Under the pieces are notes generated by a model that saw only the letters and a program-made list of their open reading frames with translations, was not told where the DNA came from and did no database searches. Below, piece after piece: positions 28,057 through 34,944 of a stretch of 64,000 nt of DNA (its first letter is position 1; each line of letters starts with the position of its first letter). The DNA lies in contig NZ_JAENHL010000007.1 in NCBI RefSeq assembly GCF_016595235.1, positions 2,265,594 through 2,329,593 on the forward strand. The letters run 5' to 3'. Position numbers and translations under genes: made by a program. The DNA comes from Taklimakanibacter albus. GTDB taxonomy: Bacteria; Pseudomonadota; Alphaproteobacteria; Rhizobiales; Aestuariivirgaceae.

Positions 28057-28084
28057 GGAACCTTTCTCGGCCCGCTTCATCCAA
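28057..28084 (+). promoter_or_regulatory. Candidate ECF promoter of the DUF4142-cupredoxin genes
   Basis: GGAACC at 28057-28062, exactly 17 bases, then TCCAA at 28080-28084. Same spacing as the element before the sigma gene. Confidence 0.45.
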
Positions 28085-28105
28085 TCATTGTCGCCCACAA
28101 CAAAA

Positions 28106-28124
28106 GCCCGGCAACGCGCCGGGC
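28106..28124 (+). other. Leader hairpin before the DUF4142 gene
   Basis: GCCCGGC - AACGC - GCCGGGC, a perfect 7-bp stem ending just before the AAAGGAG ribosome-binding site. It has no T-run and might stabilise the mRNA or end part of the upstream transcript. Confidence 0.5.
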
Positions 28125-28137
28125 AAAGGAGAAGCTC

Positions 28138-28662
28138 ATGCATGTAAGACTGCTCGCCACCGTCGCCGCTCTCGGCCTCGCCGGTTCATTGTCCCTCGCC
28201 ACCGCGGCCGATAAGCCGAGCGATCCCCAGATCGCCCACATCGCCTATACCGCCGGCGCCATCGATGTCGAGGCGGCCAAGCAGGCCATCGCCAAATCCA
28301 AGAACAAGGAGGTCGTCGCGTTCGCCGAGAGCATGCTGCGCGACCACGAGGCGGTCAAGCAGCAGGCGCTCGACCTGGTGAAGAAGCTCAATGTCACGCC
28401 CGAGGACAATGCCACCAGCCAGGCGCTGTCCAAGGCCGCCACGGCCGAGCGCGACAAGCTCTCGGGCCTCGAGGGCGCCGCCTTCGACAAGGCCTATGTC
28501 GACAACGAAGTGGCGTACCACAAGCAGGTCAATAGCGCGCTCGAAGGTTTGCTCATTCCCTCGGCGCAGAATGCCGAGCTCAAGGGCCTGCTGGAGACCG
28601 GCCTCAAGCTGTTCCAGGGCCATCAGCAGCATGCCGAGCATGTCGCCGCAGCGCTGAAATAG
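28138..28662 (+). CDS. Secreted DUF4142 protein
   Basis: A 174-residue protein with a signal peptide (LLATVAALGLAGSLSLATAA, cleavage near residue 24) followed by a DUF4142 helical-bundle domain. The order of helices (IAHIAYTAGAIDVEAAKQAI, then FAESMLRDHEAVKQQALDL, then YVDNEVAYHKQVNSALEG) places paired His/Asp residues like other ferritin-like DUF4142 proteins. The function is unknown; envelope stress is often suggested. AAAGGAG precedes the ATG. The cupredoxin begins 6 bases after its stop, so the pair is an operon. Confidence 0.88.
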   Translation: MHVRLLATVAALGLAGSLSLATAADKPSDPQIAHIAYTAGAIDVEAAKQAIAKSKNKEVVAFAESMLRDHEAVKQQALDLVKKLNVTPEDNATSQALSKAATAERDKLSGLEGAAFDKAYVDNEVAYHKQVNSALEGLLIPSAQNAELKGLLETGLKLFQGHQQHAEHVAAALK

Positions 28663-28668
28663 AGACGG

Positions 28669-28977
28669 ATGAGACATCTTCTCTTGGTCGCCATGCCGAC
28701 GCTGATCCTGAGCGCCGGCATGGCGCAAGCCGCCACCATCGAGGTGACGATCGAGAAAATGGCCTTCTCGCCCGCCGAGATCGCGGCGAAGATCGGCGAC
28801 ACGATTGAATGGGTGAACAAGGACACCTTCGTTCACACAGCGTCAGTGAAAGGCGGCTGGGACGTCCAGCTGCCTGTCAAAAAGTCGGGCAGCGTCGTCG
28901 TCGATAAAGCCGGCACGCTCGACTACTACTGCCGCTTTCATCCCAATATGAAGGGCCGCATCATCGTGGCGCCGTGA
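28669..28977 (+). CDS. Periplasmic cupredoxin (plastocyanin/amicyanin-like)
   Basis: A 102-residue protein with a signal peptide (cleavage near AQA, residue 21) and one cupredoxin domain. The type 1 copper ligands are visible: His in DTFVHTAS, then Cys, His and Met in YYCRFHPNMKG. The length is normal for a single-domain blue copper protein. It lies 6 bases downstream of the DUF4142 gene and probably shares its promoter. Electron transfer or copper buffering in the periplasm is likely; the partner is unknown. A scrap resembling the 3' end of this gene occurs near 33347. Confidence 0.9.
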   Translation: MRHLLLVAMPTLILSAGMAQAATIEVTIEKMAFSPAEIAAKIGDTIEWVNKDTFVHTASVKGGWDVQLPVKKSGSVVVDKAGTLDYYCRFHPNMKGRIIVAP

Positions 28978-28986
28978 TCACCGGAC

Positions 28987-29307
28987 TCAGATGCCCGTGC
29001 CGCGCGCAAGCGTCGGCACGGCATCCCAGGAATGGCCGGCGGCGATGATGCAGCTTTTGCCGCTCGTCAGCGTCATCAGCATCGTCCAGGTGCCTTGCTC
29101 CGATACGAAGAGCTCGGCGACGCCATTGTCGGAGACGATGCCTACGGCCTGCGGCGTTTCCTTGTATTTGACTTTGAGCTGCTCGACGATCTGCGCCCGC
29201 TCGCCGCACATGGCGAATTGCGCATGGCTGACGAGAGGCATGGTGAGGATGAAAAAACCGGCGGCGAGAGCAATGAGCGGGGCGCGCCGGACATGGGTCG
29301 ACGACAT
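28987..29307 (-). CDS. Small secreted protein of unknown function
   Basis: A 106-residue protein with a signal peptide (APLIALAAGFFILTMPLVSHA). The mature part has two Cys (FAMCGERAQIVEQL and GKSCIIAAGHSW) and a central VAELFVSEQGTWTMLMTL segment. Similar small exported proteins are common in Hyphomicrobiales and lack an assigned function. The ATG at 29307 follows GGAGG by five bases. It is convergent with the cupredoxin gene. Confidence 0.7.
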   Translation of the reverse strand: MSSTHVRRAPLIALAAGFFILTMPLVSHAQFAMCGERAQIVEQLKVKYKETPQAVGIVSDNGVAELFVSEQGTWTMLMTLTSGKSCIIAAGHSWDAVPTLARGTGI

Positions 29308-29350
29308 GCAAACCTCCATCTCGGTCCGAGACGCCGTTTGGCCGGAGGTC

Positions 29351-29410
29351 TTATGCCGTTTCGGTCAGGCGGGCCCCGGAGCATCAAGCGACGCTCCGTG
29401 CTAGGCATAA
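29351..29410. repeat. Nested inverted repeat in the gap before the Asn-Gly repeat genes
   Basis: Outer arms TTATGCC / GGCATAA enclose inner arms CGGAGC / GCTCCG. It lies upstream of the small secreted-protein gene, within the 371-base gene-free stretch 29308-29678. The rest of that stretch holds only the promoter region of the next gene. Confidence 0.45.
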
Positions 29411-29520
29411 GAGACTCGCACCGAAAGCTTACCGAATGATGAAGGACGCGTTCCATCGGGACACGCGAGTCGTGAACCGACCGCCTGCCTATACCGAAAG
29501 GCGTAAGCGCGTCGGCTGAA

Positions 29521-29552
29521 CGGCCTATGCATTCTGGCTAAATAGTAAACGC
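29521..29552 (+). promoter_or_regulatory. Conserved upstream element, copy 1
   Basis: CGGCCTATGC, then CTGGCTAA and TAGTAAAC, starting 158 bases before the repeat-protein start. It matches 32366-32397 (CGGCCTAAGC, CTGGCCAA, TAGTAAAC), 163 bases before the third repeat protein. Similarity continues in patches to the ribosome-binding site. Confidence 0.6.
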
Positions 29553-29678
29553 CGCTGTCGTCTGCGAAGAATTGCCCGTCGCACCACAGTGTAATGCAAG
29601 ATCATGGTGGCTACCGCATTGCGACAACGCCGGAACTGGTGCCGCCAGTCGCCCTCTTGCGTCACGAGGAGTATACCC

Positions 29679-30101
29679 ATGAAGAGACTCATCATCGCGT
29701 CCGCCATGATCGCAGCGATGACGACCTTTGCGGCCGCCGCCAACAATGGCAACGGCAATGGCAATGGTAACATCGGCAGCTTCAACGGAAACTTCAACGG
29801 AAATGCCAATCTCGGCAGCGCCAATGGCAACGGCAACGGCAACGCCAATATCGGCTCCGGGAACGGCAATGTGAACGGCAATCTCAACATCGGAAATGCC
29901 AATGGCAATGTGAACGGCAATGCCAATTTCGGCTCCGGCAACGGTAACTTCAACGGCAACCGTAACCTCGGCAGCGTCAACGGCAACTTCAACGGCAACG
30001 TGAACGGTTGGGGCGGCGGCGGCGGCCTGAACGGCAATGGCAACGGCAACAACAACCTCGGAAGCTTCAACGGCGGCGGCAACGGCAACTTCAACCCGTA
30101 A
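29679..30101 (+). CDS. Secreted Asn-Gly repeat protein 1 (13-residue units)
   Basis: A 140-residue protein. A signal peptide (KRLIIASAMIAAMTTFAAA, cleavage near residue 20) is followed almost entirely by eight 13-residue units at residues 23-113 and 118-130. The consensus is N-G-N-x-N-G-N-x-N-[LIF]-G-[SN]-x, with one degenerate Trp/Gly-rich unit at 101-113. There is no Cys and almost no charge. Such regularity suggests a repetitive beta structure or aggregating extracellular protein, loosely like mycobacterial NxGxGN repeats; this is inference. GAGGAG lies before the ATG. Family unknown. Confidence 0.75.
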   Translation: MKRLIIASAMIAAMTTFAAAANNGNGNGNGNIGSFNGNFNGNANLGSANGNGNGNANIGSGNGNVNGNLNIGNANGNVNGNANFGSGNGNFNGNRNLGSVNGNFNGNVNGWGGGGGLNGNGNGNNNLGSFNGGGNGNFNP

Positions 30102-30165
30102 ATCCGAGGCGAACGCGTCAGCGGGACTCGCAGTCCGTACCCTTGGCCATAAGCGCGAGTCCAGC

Positions 30166-30197
30166 GGCCCGGGCCGGTCCGTCCACCGGCCCGGGCC
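30166..30197. other. Perfect 12-bp GC hairpin between repeat genes 1 and 2
   Basis: GGCCCGGGCCGG - 8-base loop - CCGGCCCGGGCC with no T-run. It could be an mRNA stabiliser or partial terminator that sets the relative amounts of the two repeat proteins. Confidence 0.6.
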
Positions 30198-30260
30198 ATC
30201 ACAGAGGTAAGCAAGGTGCAGGCGCCGCTCGATGTCGGGCGGGCAGTCGTGGAGGAACAG

Positions 30261-30800
30261 ATGAAAACCACATCAGTGGCAGCGCTTTTTATTGGCTTGG
30301 CGGCGGCGCCATGTGGCGCTTTGCCCCTTGTCCCGCCGACGGCACCGCAAGAGCGGGCTCTCTACCAACCGGTCGTGGATCTCCCCAGTCATGACCAGCT
30401 GCGCGGAGCGATCTTCGGTGGCAACGCCAATATCGGCTACAACAATACTGGACAGGGCAATATCGGCGCCAATAATGGCGGCACTGGCAATATCGGCGCC
30501 TTCAACGGCAACGGCAATGCCGATAGCACCAGTGGCAACAACAATGTCGGCGCCTTCAACGGCAACTTCAATTCCGGCCAGAACAACGGCAACAACAACA
30601 TTGGTGGATTGAACGGCAATTTCAATTCGGGGAGCGGCAACGGCAACCAGAATCTCGGCGCCCTCAATGGCAATTTCAATTCCGGCAACGGCAACGGCAA
30701 CCGCAATCGCGGCGTGTTCAATGGCAACTTCAACGGTGGTTCGGGCAACGGCAATCACAATGTTGGAAACTGGAACGGCAACTTCAACGGAAATCCGTGA
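30261..30800 (+). CDS. Secreted Asn-Gly repeat protein 2 (18-residue units)
   Basis: A 179-residue protein. The N-terminal signal sequence (TTSVAALFIGLAAAPCGA) is followed by a non-repetitive stretch to residue 52, two 10-residue units (61-80, NNxGxGNIGA), then five 18-residue units at 82-171. Their consensus is N-G-N-F-N-S-G-x-x-N-G-N-x-N-x-G-x-x. The 18-residue unit equals two 9-residue halves, the second matching part of the 13-residue unit of protein 1. GGAGG precedes the ATG at 30261. It follows protein 1 by 159 bases with only a hairpin between them, so read-through is plausible. Confidence 0.72.
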   Translation: MKTTSVAALFIGLAAAPCGALPLVPPTAPQERALYQPVVDLPSHDQLRGAIFGGNANIGYNNTGQGNIGANNGGTGNIGAFNGNGNADSTSGNNNVGAFNGNFNSGQNNGNNNIGGLNGNFNSGSGNGNQNLGALNGNFNSGNGNGNRNRGVFNGNFNGGSGNGNHNVGNWNGNFNGNP

Positions 30801-30883
30801 CGCAGCACTTCCTGCGGGTCTGACAGGCTCGCAGCCCTCCCCAGGCAGTTCTTCCCCGATCCCCTGCTGCCTGCACCTCGATG

Positions 30884-30908
30884 ACCCCGGCCTTGTGCCG
30901 GGGTTTTT
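30884..30908 (+). terminator. Rho-independent terminator after repeat gene 2
   Basis: CCCCGGC - CTTGT - GCCGGGG followed by TTTTT. It is the only strong intrinsic terminator in the island. Confidence 0.85.
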
Positions 30909-30954
30909 CTACCCCCGCTGCGGGGGCATGGCCTATGCCATGCCGTTCGAAGAC

Positions 30955-30980
30955 AAGTCCCGTCAACCGTGACGGGACTT
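30955..30980. terminator. Strong hairpin downstream of the LuxR-type gene
   Basis: AAGTCCCGTCA - ACCG - TGACGGGACTT, an 11-bp perfect stem 14 bases past the regulator stop. The T-run on the minus strand is weak, so termination is likely but unproven. Two smaller hairpins lie at about 30911-30945. Confidence 0.55.
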
Positions 30981-30994
30981 ATTCCGCTTTTTCG

Positions 30995-31783
30995 CTATGA
31001 ATGGAACTTGGGCAGGGAGGGAAGCGCGATGATCTGGGTGCGGTTGGCGACCCCGCACTTCTTCATGATATTGTGGAGATGCACCTTCACGGTACCCTCC
31101 GACAGGCCGAGCTCGCGGGCGATCTGCTTGTTGGGCTTTCCGCACCTAAGCAAGGTGATGATCTGCTCCTCGCGCGCCGTCAGCTGTCCCTGAGTCTTGC
31201 CGTTCATATGCAGCGGCCGCGACGTGGCGGCGAGACCTTCCGTCGGGATGAATGTTCCACCGGCCATCACCAGTCGGAAAGCCTCCACCGCCACATCGGC
31301 GCTCGAAGACGTCGTCACGATGCCCTGCGCGCCAAGCCGGAGCGCATCGGCGACGAAGCTCGGATCGCAGCTGTCGGTCAAAATGATGAGGCGGCAGGTA
31401 AAATCGCTTTCGCGCAGTATGGAGATCTCATCCAGCGCTTCCTGGCGCGATTTATTGGCCGCGCCCAGGATGATCAGATCCGGCCTGTGATCCGGCCCGT
31501 CCAGAAGAAGCTCACCGATCGTGACGCATCTCTTGACCGATACCCCACTGTATTTCAGCAGCAGCTGGGATATGCAATCGCGGAGCAGGCTTCTGGTTTC
31601 GACCACAGCCACCAGGCAAGCCGTATCACCCGGAACTTTGCTCCCGCGATCGGCGCCGTTCCCAGTGCCGTGCTCCGGTCCTGGGGAGTCGCCTATCGAC
31701 GCTGAAATGCTGGATGCCGTCAGATGAAGAAAGTCTGCCTTCTGTTCGGTTTCGTCTTGCCCCACTCCTCGTAACGTGATCAT
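30995..31783 (-). CDS. LuxR/NarL-type regulator with degenerate receiver
   Basis: About 262 residues. The C-terminal LuxR helix-turn-helix is clear (LTAREEQIITLL, then NKQIARELGLSEGTVKVHL). The region at about 55-180 follows a receiver fold (ACLVAVVETRSLLRDC, LILGAAN, LIILTDS, GAQGIVTTSSSADVAVEAF), but the phosphoacceptor Asp after beta-3 is Gly107 (PDLIILGAAN) and the acidic pair after beta-1 is incomplete. It is therefore unlikely to be controlled by phosphorylation. GGGAGG precedes the ATG at 31783. Its position among the repeat-protein genes suggests that it controls them. No histidine kinase is nearby. Confidence 0.82.
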   Translation of the reverse strand: MITLRGVGQDETEQKADFLHLTASSISASIGDSPGPEHGTGNGADRGSKVPGDTACLVAVVETRSLLRDCISQLLLKYSGVSVKRCVTIGELLLDGPDHRPDLIILGAANKSRQEALDEISILRESDFTCRLIILTDSCDPSFVADALRLGAQGIVTTSSSADVAVEAFRLVMAGGTFIPTEGLAATSRPLHMNGKTQGQLTAREEQIITLLRCGKPNKQIARELGLSEGTVKVHLHNIMKKCGVANRTQIIALPSLPKFHS

Positions 31784-32528
31784 GGGCGCCTCCCACAACG
31801 CATCAACTAACCAGTTCTTCGGTTACGCCTGCTGCCAGGCAAGCCGAAGCGAACACGCATACGCTACCTACACACGAAGAGGCGTTTCCTTGCAGTGGCC
31901 ATGATGGCGAATGATCAGTCGAGCCGAATGAGCCCCGGCAAGAGCGTCAACGCGAAACGCGCCGAACAATCTTGACAGGAGAGTCCATTCGCAATCGGAT
32001 TTGCCATATGGTTCACAAGGGTGCCTTTGCTTTTTGAGCTACATCGGTCTTCGACCGCCGCACTAGGCGGGGCATCCCCATCCGACCAACATATCACGCA
32101 ACGGAAGAAACTGAAAGTCGTTAAAACGCGCGTAAAATTACTTTCTGTTAAAGTGCGATCGTAATTTGTCGTTCAATCATGATCTCACGTCCCACGCATG
32201 CCGCGCGTGTCAGAATGAGCGAAGACGAAGCTTGCGATCAACTCATGATGGTCTTAGCGCCTAATTTGAGATGGAACTTCAGTCGTCGGATCAATATGTC
32301 GATGACGGTCACCGGGACGGCGCCACCCGCAGCTTATATCGAAGGATATATCTGGTCTGGCCTAACGGCCTAAGCTACCTGGCCAAGTAGTAAACACATC
32401 GAGCCTCTGCGAAAAAGATATGACCGTCGCTGTTATCGCGACAGTGCGGGAATTGGATGGATGCCGGGAACGTGACACCGGCGATTGCATCGCCCGGAAC
32501 AAGTCGCACCCCGCCGAGGAGTATGACC
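31784..32528. other. 745-base gene-free region between regulator and repeat gene 3
   Basis: No convincing gene was found; open frames here are short and lack ribosome-binding sites. A less GC-rich patch occurs at about 32100-32180 (GTTAAAACGCGCGTAAAA). The right end contains the conserved element described for repeat gene 3. It probably holds the divergent promoters of the LuxR-type gene and repeat gene 3. Confidence 0.5.
32366..32397 (+). promoter_or_regulatory. Conserved upstream element, copy 2
   Basis: CGGCCTAAGC, CTGGCCAA, TAGTAAAC. The counterpart of 29521-29552. Downstream similarity includes CTGCGAA and the shared GAGGAGTAT before the start codon. Confidence 0.6.
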
Positions 32529-32948
32529 ATGAAGATGACCTTAACTGCATCGGTCGTGATCGCGCTCATGACGAGCGGCGTCATGGCCGGCAACAACGGC
32601 AATGGCAACGGTAATTTCAACGTCGGCAATGGAAACGGCAATGGCAACGGCAACTTCAATGTCGGCAGCTTCAACGGCAATGGCAACGGCAATGGCAATA
32701 TCGGAGATTTCAACGGGAACGGAAACGGCAATGGCGACGCCCTCCCGGATCCCGGCGGCGGGCCTGGTGGTGGTCCTGGCGGCAGCGGAGGCAACAGCCC
32801 GAGCAATGGGCAGGGCAACGGGCAGGGCAACTTCAATATCGGCTCGGGCAAAGGGAATGGTCCAGGCCTGTTGTATTTTTGCGGCAGCTCGCGGCGTGAT
32901 GAGCTGATACCCTATTTGGATGAGTTCTGCGCGAGGTCCGGCAAATAG
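32529..32948 (+). CDS. Secreted Asn-Gly repeat protein 3 with Cys-containing tail
   Basis: A 139-residue protein. The signal peptide (KMTLTASVVIALMTSGVMA) is followed by NGNGNGNFNVG-type units to about residue 70, a Pro/Gly linker (DPGGGPGGGPGGSGG) and a non-repetitive C-terminal segment with two Cys (LLYFCGSSRRDELIPYLDEF, then CARSGK). The ATG at 32529 aligns with the start of protein 1; an ATG at 32523 is an alternative. The tail distinguishes it from proteins 1 and 2 and may be an anchoring or capping part. It shares an upstream region with gene 1. Confidence 0.72.
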   Translation: MKMTLTASVVIALMTSGVMAGNNGNGNGNFNVGNGNGNGNGNFNVGSFNGNGNGNGNIGDFNGNGNGNGDALPDPGGGPGGGPGGSGGNSPSNGQGNGQGNFNIGSGKGNGPGLLYFCGSSRRDELIPYLDEFCARSGK

Positions 32949-33011
32949 CGGCCCTCCCGCAGTCAGGAACGATGATCGGATGGATCATTTTGACGGGAGG
33001 GTGGATCCATC

Positions 33012-33281
33012 ATGAAGACGCGCAGGCGATTCTCGGCCGACTTCAAGGCCCGCATCGCTTTGGAGGCGATCCGCCGGAGTGCGACTGTGGCCGAGCTGGC
33101 GATCCGCCATGGGTTGCATCCCAACTTGATCAGCCAGTGGCGGCGCTTGGCGATCAGCCGCCTGCCCTTGGTATTCGACGACCGGTCACCGCGTCCTTTG
33201 TCGCCGCGCCAGGCCTCGCATCTTCATGCCGGCGATTTCGGCGTGAAGAGTCCCGTGATGACCAAGCGGGACGAGCGTTAG
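33012..33281 (+). pseudogene. Truncated IS3-type transposase orfA
   Basis: The first 60 or so residues (RRRFSADFKARIALEAIRRS, AELAIRHGLHPNLISQWRR) match the helix-turn-helix region of IS3-family OrfA proteins. The reading frame then runs into unrelated sequence, and no OrfB follows. This is a remnant of an insertion sequence at the edge of the repeat-protein island. Confidence 0.75.
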
Positions 33282-33346
33282 CTGGGGGCCACCGCCGCTG
33301 GAGAGATCCGGCGATCGGCAGGGAGACATCAGGAACATTTGGCTAA

Positions 33347-33399
33347 TATCGCCGCCTGCATCCCAAAATGAAGGGACGCATCAGGCCGCCGCCCCGTGA
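33347..33399 (+). pseudogene. Scrap of a second cupredoxin gene 3' end
   Basis: Codons reading YRRLHPKMKGRI match YCRFHPNMKGRI at the end of the cupredoxin gene (28921-28977), with CATCCCAA and ATGAAGGG shared at DNA level and a stop in a similar place in another frame. The rest of the gene is missing, replaced by the IS remnant. The 290-base stretch 33282-33571 contains nothing else recognisable. Confidence 0.5.
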
Positions 33400-33571
33400 G
33401 CACACTCAATATTGAATAGACGCCGGACGCTGGAAGCTCTAGACGTCGATTTTAACAGGCGAGTTTCATCTCGCTCCATTGGCTTGAGTATCGGGGAACG
33501 GATCCCACCGATGGAAACAATAAGCGGCGCGGCCCACAAGTTCGCGCCTTCCAGCCGGTCAGGAGCCCCTC

Positions 33572-34597
33572 ATGCAAGAACAACCCCGGAACACCGGAGT
33601 TGCGCCCAATGCCCGCGAGCTCATGAAGCACCTGGCTCCCTATCGCGAACCGAGAAACGCGCGCAGCCTCGTAGAACTGGCGATCACGGTCGTGCCGTTC
33701 CTGCTTCTCTGGCTGGCGATCTGGGCCGCCGTGGACGCCGGCTATTGGATCGGATTGCTCCTGGTGGTGCCGGCGGCGGGCTTTCTCGTCCGCCTGTTCC
33801 TGATCCAGCATGATTGCGGCCACGGCTCATTTTTCTCCTACCGGCTCGCCAATGACTGGGTCGGACGGATCCTTGGCGTGCTGACGCTGACGCCTTACGA
33901 CTACTGGCGGCATTCCCATGCCCTGCATCACGCGGCCTCGGGCAATCTCGATCACCGTGGCATCGGCGACATCGACACGCTGACGGTGTCGGAGTTTCAG
34001 GCGCGGACGCCCTGGCGGCAGCGCCTCTATCGCCTGTACCGCCACCCGGCCGTGATGTTCGGCATTGGGCCGGCCTATCTGTTCCTTCTGCGCCACCGGC
34101 TGCCGATGGGCCTGATGCACAATGGCTGGCGGCCCTGGTTGAGCGCCATGGCGACGAACGCGGCGATCGCGCTGCTCGCCGGGCTGGCGATCTGGCTGGT
34201 CGGCCTTGTGCCGTTCCTGCTCGTTCATCTGCCGATTACGTTCCTGGCTGCGGCGATCGGCGTCTGGCTGTTTTATGTCCAGCACCAGTTCGAGGAGACC
34301 TTCTGGGAGCATGATGGCGACTGGAGCTTCCACGAGGCGGCGCTGCATGGCAGTTCACATTACGACCTGCCGCCCATCTTGCGCTGGTTCACCGCCAATA
34401 TCGGCGTGCACCACGTGCATCATCTGTCGAGCCGCATTCCCTTTTACCGCCTGCCGGAAGTCTTGCGCGACCGCCCCGAGCTTCACCAGGTCGGCCGCCT
34501 GACTCTGCTCGAGAGCTTGCGGTCCGTGCGACTTGTACTGTGGGACGAGAAGAAGCGGCGCCTGGTCTCCTTCCACGAAGCGCTGCAGCCGGCCTGA
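33572..34597 (+). CDS. Fatty acid desaturase
   Basis: A 341-residue membrane di-iron desaturase. The three His boxes are present: HDCGH (about residues 75-79), HSHALHH (about 111-117) and HHVHH near residue 286. Four or more hydrophobic segments surround them. AGGAG precedes the ATG. Sequence style resembles omega-6/delta-12 acyl-lipid desaturases of alphaproteobacteria. It introduces double bonds into membrane fatty acids, for example during cold adaptation. It has no operon partner and follows the IS remnant. Confidence 0.88.
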   Translation: MQEQPRNTGVAPNARELMKHLAPYREPRNARSLVELAITVVPFLLLWLAIWAAVDAGYWIGLLLVVPAAGFLVRLFLIQHDCGHGSFFSYRLANDWVGRILGVLTLTPYDYWRHSHALHHAASGNLDHRGIGDIDTLTVSEFQARTPWRQRLYRLYRHPAVMFGIGPAYLFLLRHRLPMGLMHNGWRPWLSAMATNAAIALLAGLAIWLVGLVPFLLVHLPITFLAAAIGVWLFYVQHQFEETFWEHDGDWSFHEAALHGSSHYDLPPILRWFTANIGVHHVHHLSSRIPFYRLPEVLRDRPELHQVGRLTLLESLRSVRLVLWDEKKRRLVSFHEALQPA

Positions 34598-34624
34598 GCC
34601 GCGCATCCACGCCTTTCAACCTGA

Positions 34625-34942
34625 TCAGATACGCTTGCGGCGCGAGAGCCTGCGCGCATTGGCGCGCATGCGTCTTTCGCCGGGCCGCGTCGCCGCTTTG
34701 ATCATCCTGGTCGTTGCTGCCGGCGCCGAAACCTTAGCCCCCGAGGCGAGTTTCATCCAGGTGGCGAGCGCCGAAAGCGCCGCCGCATTGAGGCCTTCCG
34801 CCATAGCCATCTGTTTCTCGGCGACCATCTTCACCGCTTCGGCGCGCCGCTCGGGGCTAGGCGAGAACGCCATCGCCCACAGCATCGGCAGCCTGAAGCT
34901 CAGGACCTGGACAGCGGCAAGCGCGTTCTCGATCTCTCGCAT
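34625..34942 (-). CDS. Small phasin-like protein
   Basis: A 105-residue, mostly helical protein (AAVQVLSFRLPMLWAMAF, RRAEAVKMVAEKQMAMAEG, AALSALATWMKLAS) with a strongly basic C-terminus (ERRMRANARRLSRRKRI). The pattern resembles short phasin-like, PHA-granule-associated proteins, but no signature proves it. It starts 2 bases beyond the mmsA stop, so it is co-translated with mmsA. The basic tail might bind nucleic acid. Confidence 0.55.
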   Translation of the reverse strand: MREIENALAAVQVLSFRLPMLWAMAFSPSPERRAEAVKMVAEKQMAMAEGLNAAALSALATWMKLASGAKVSAPAATTRMIKAATRPGERRMRANARRLSRRKRI

Positions 34943-34944
34943 CG

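Noticed and set aside
30216-30260. Upstream GTG start for repeat protein 2
   Set aside because: It would place 15 residues before the signal peptide. GGAGG lies correctly before the ATG at 30261.
29525-30271. Long minus-strand frame encoding Leu/Pro repeats opposite repeat gene 1
   Set aside because: It is the complement of the Asn-Gly repeat codons. It has no ribosome-binding site, and the plus-strand product has a signal peptide and proper start.
30273-30758. Minus-strand frames rich in Ala/Val/Ile or Leu/Pro opposite repeat gene 2
   Set aside because: Same effect of a low-complexity repeat on the complementary strand.
31915-32373. Two short frames in the gene-free region before repeat gene 3
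   Set aside because: No ribosome-binding site, no similarity recognised, and one runs into the conserved upstream element.
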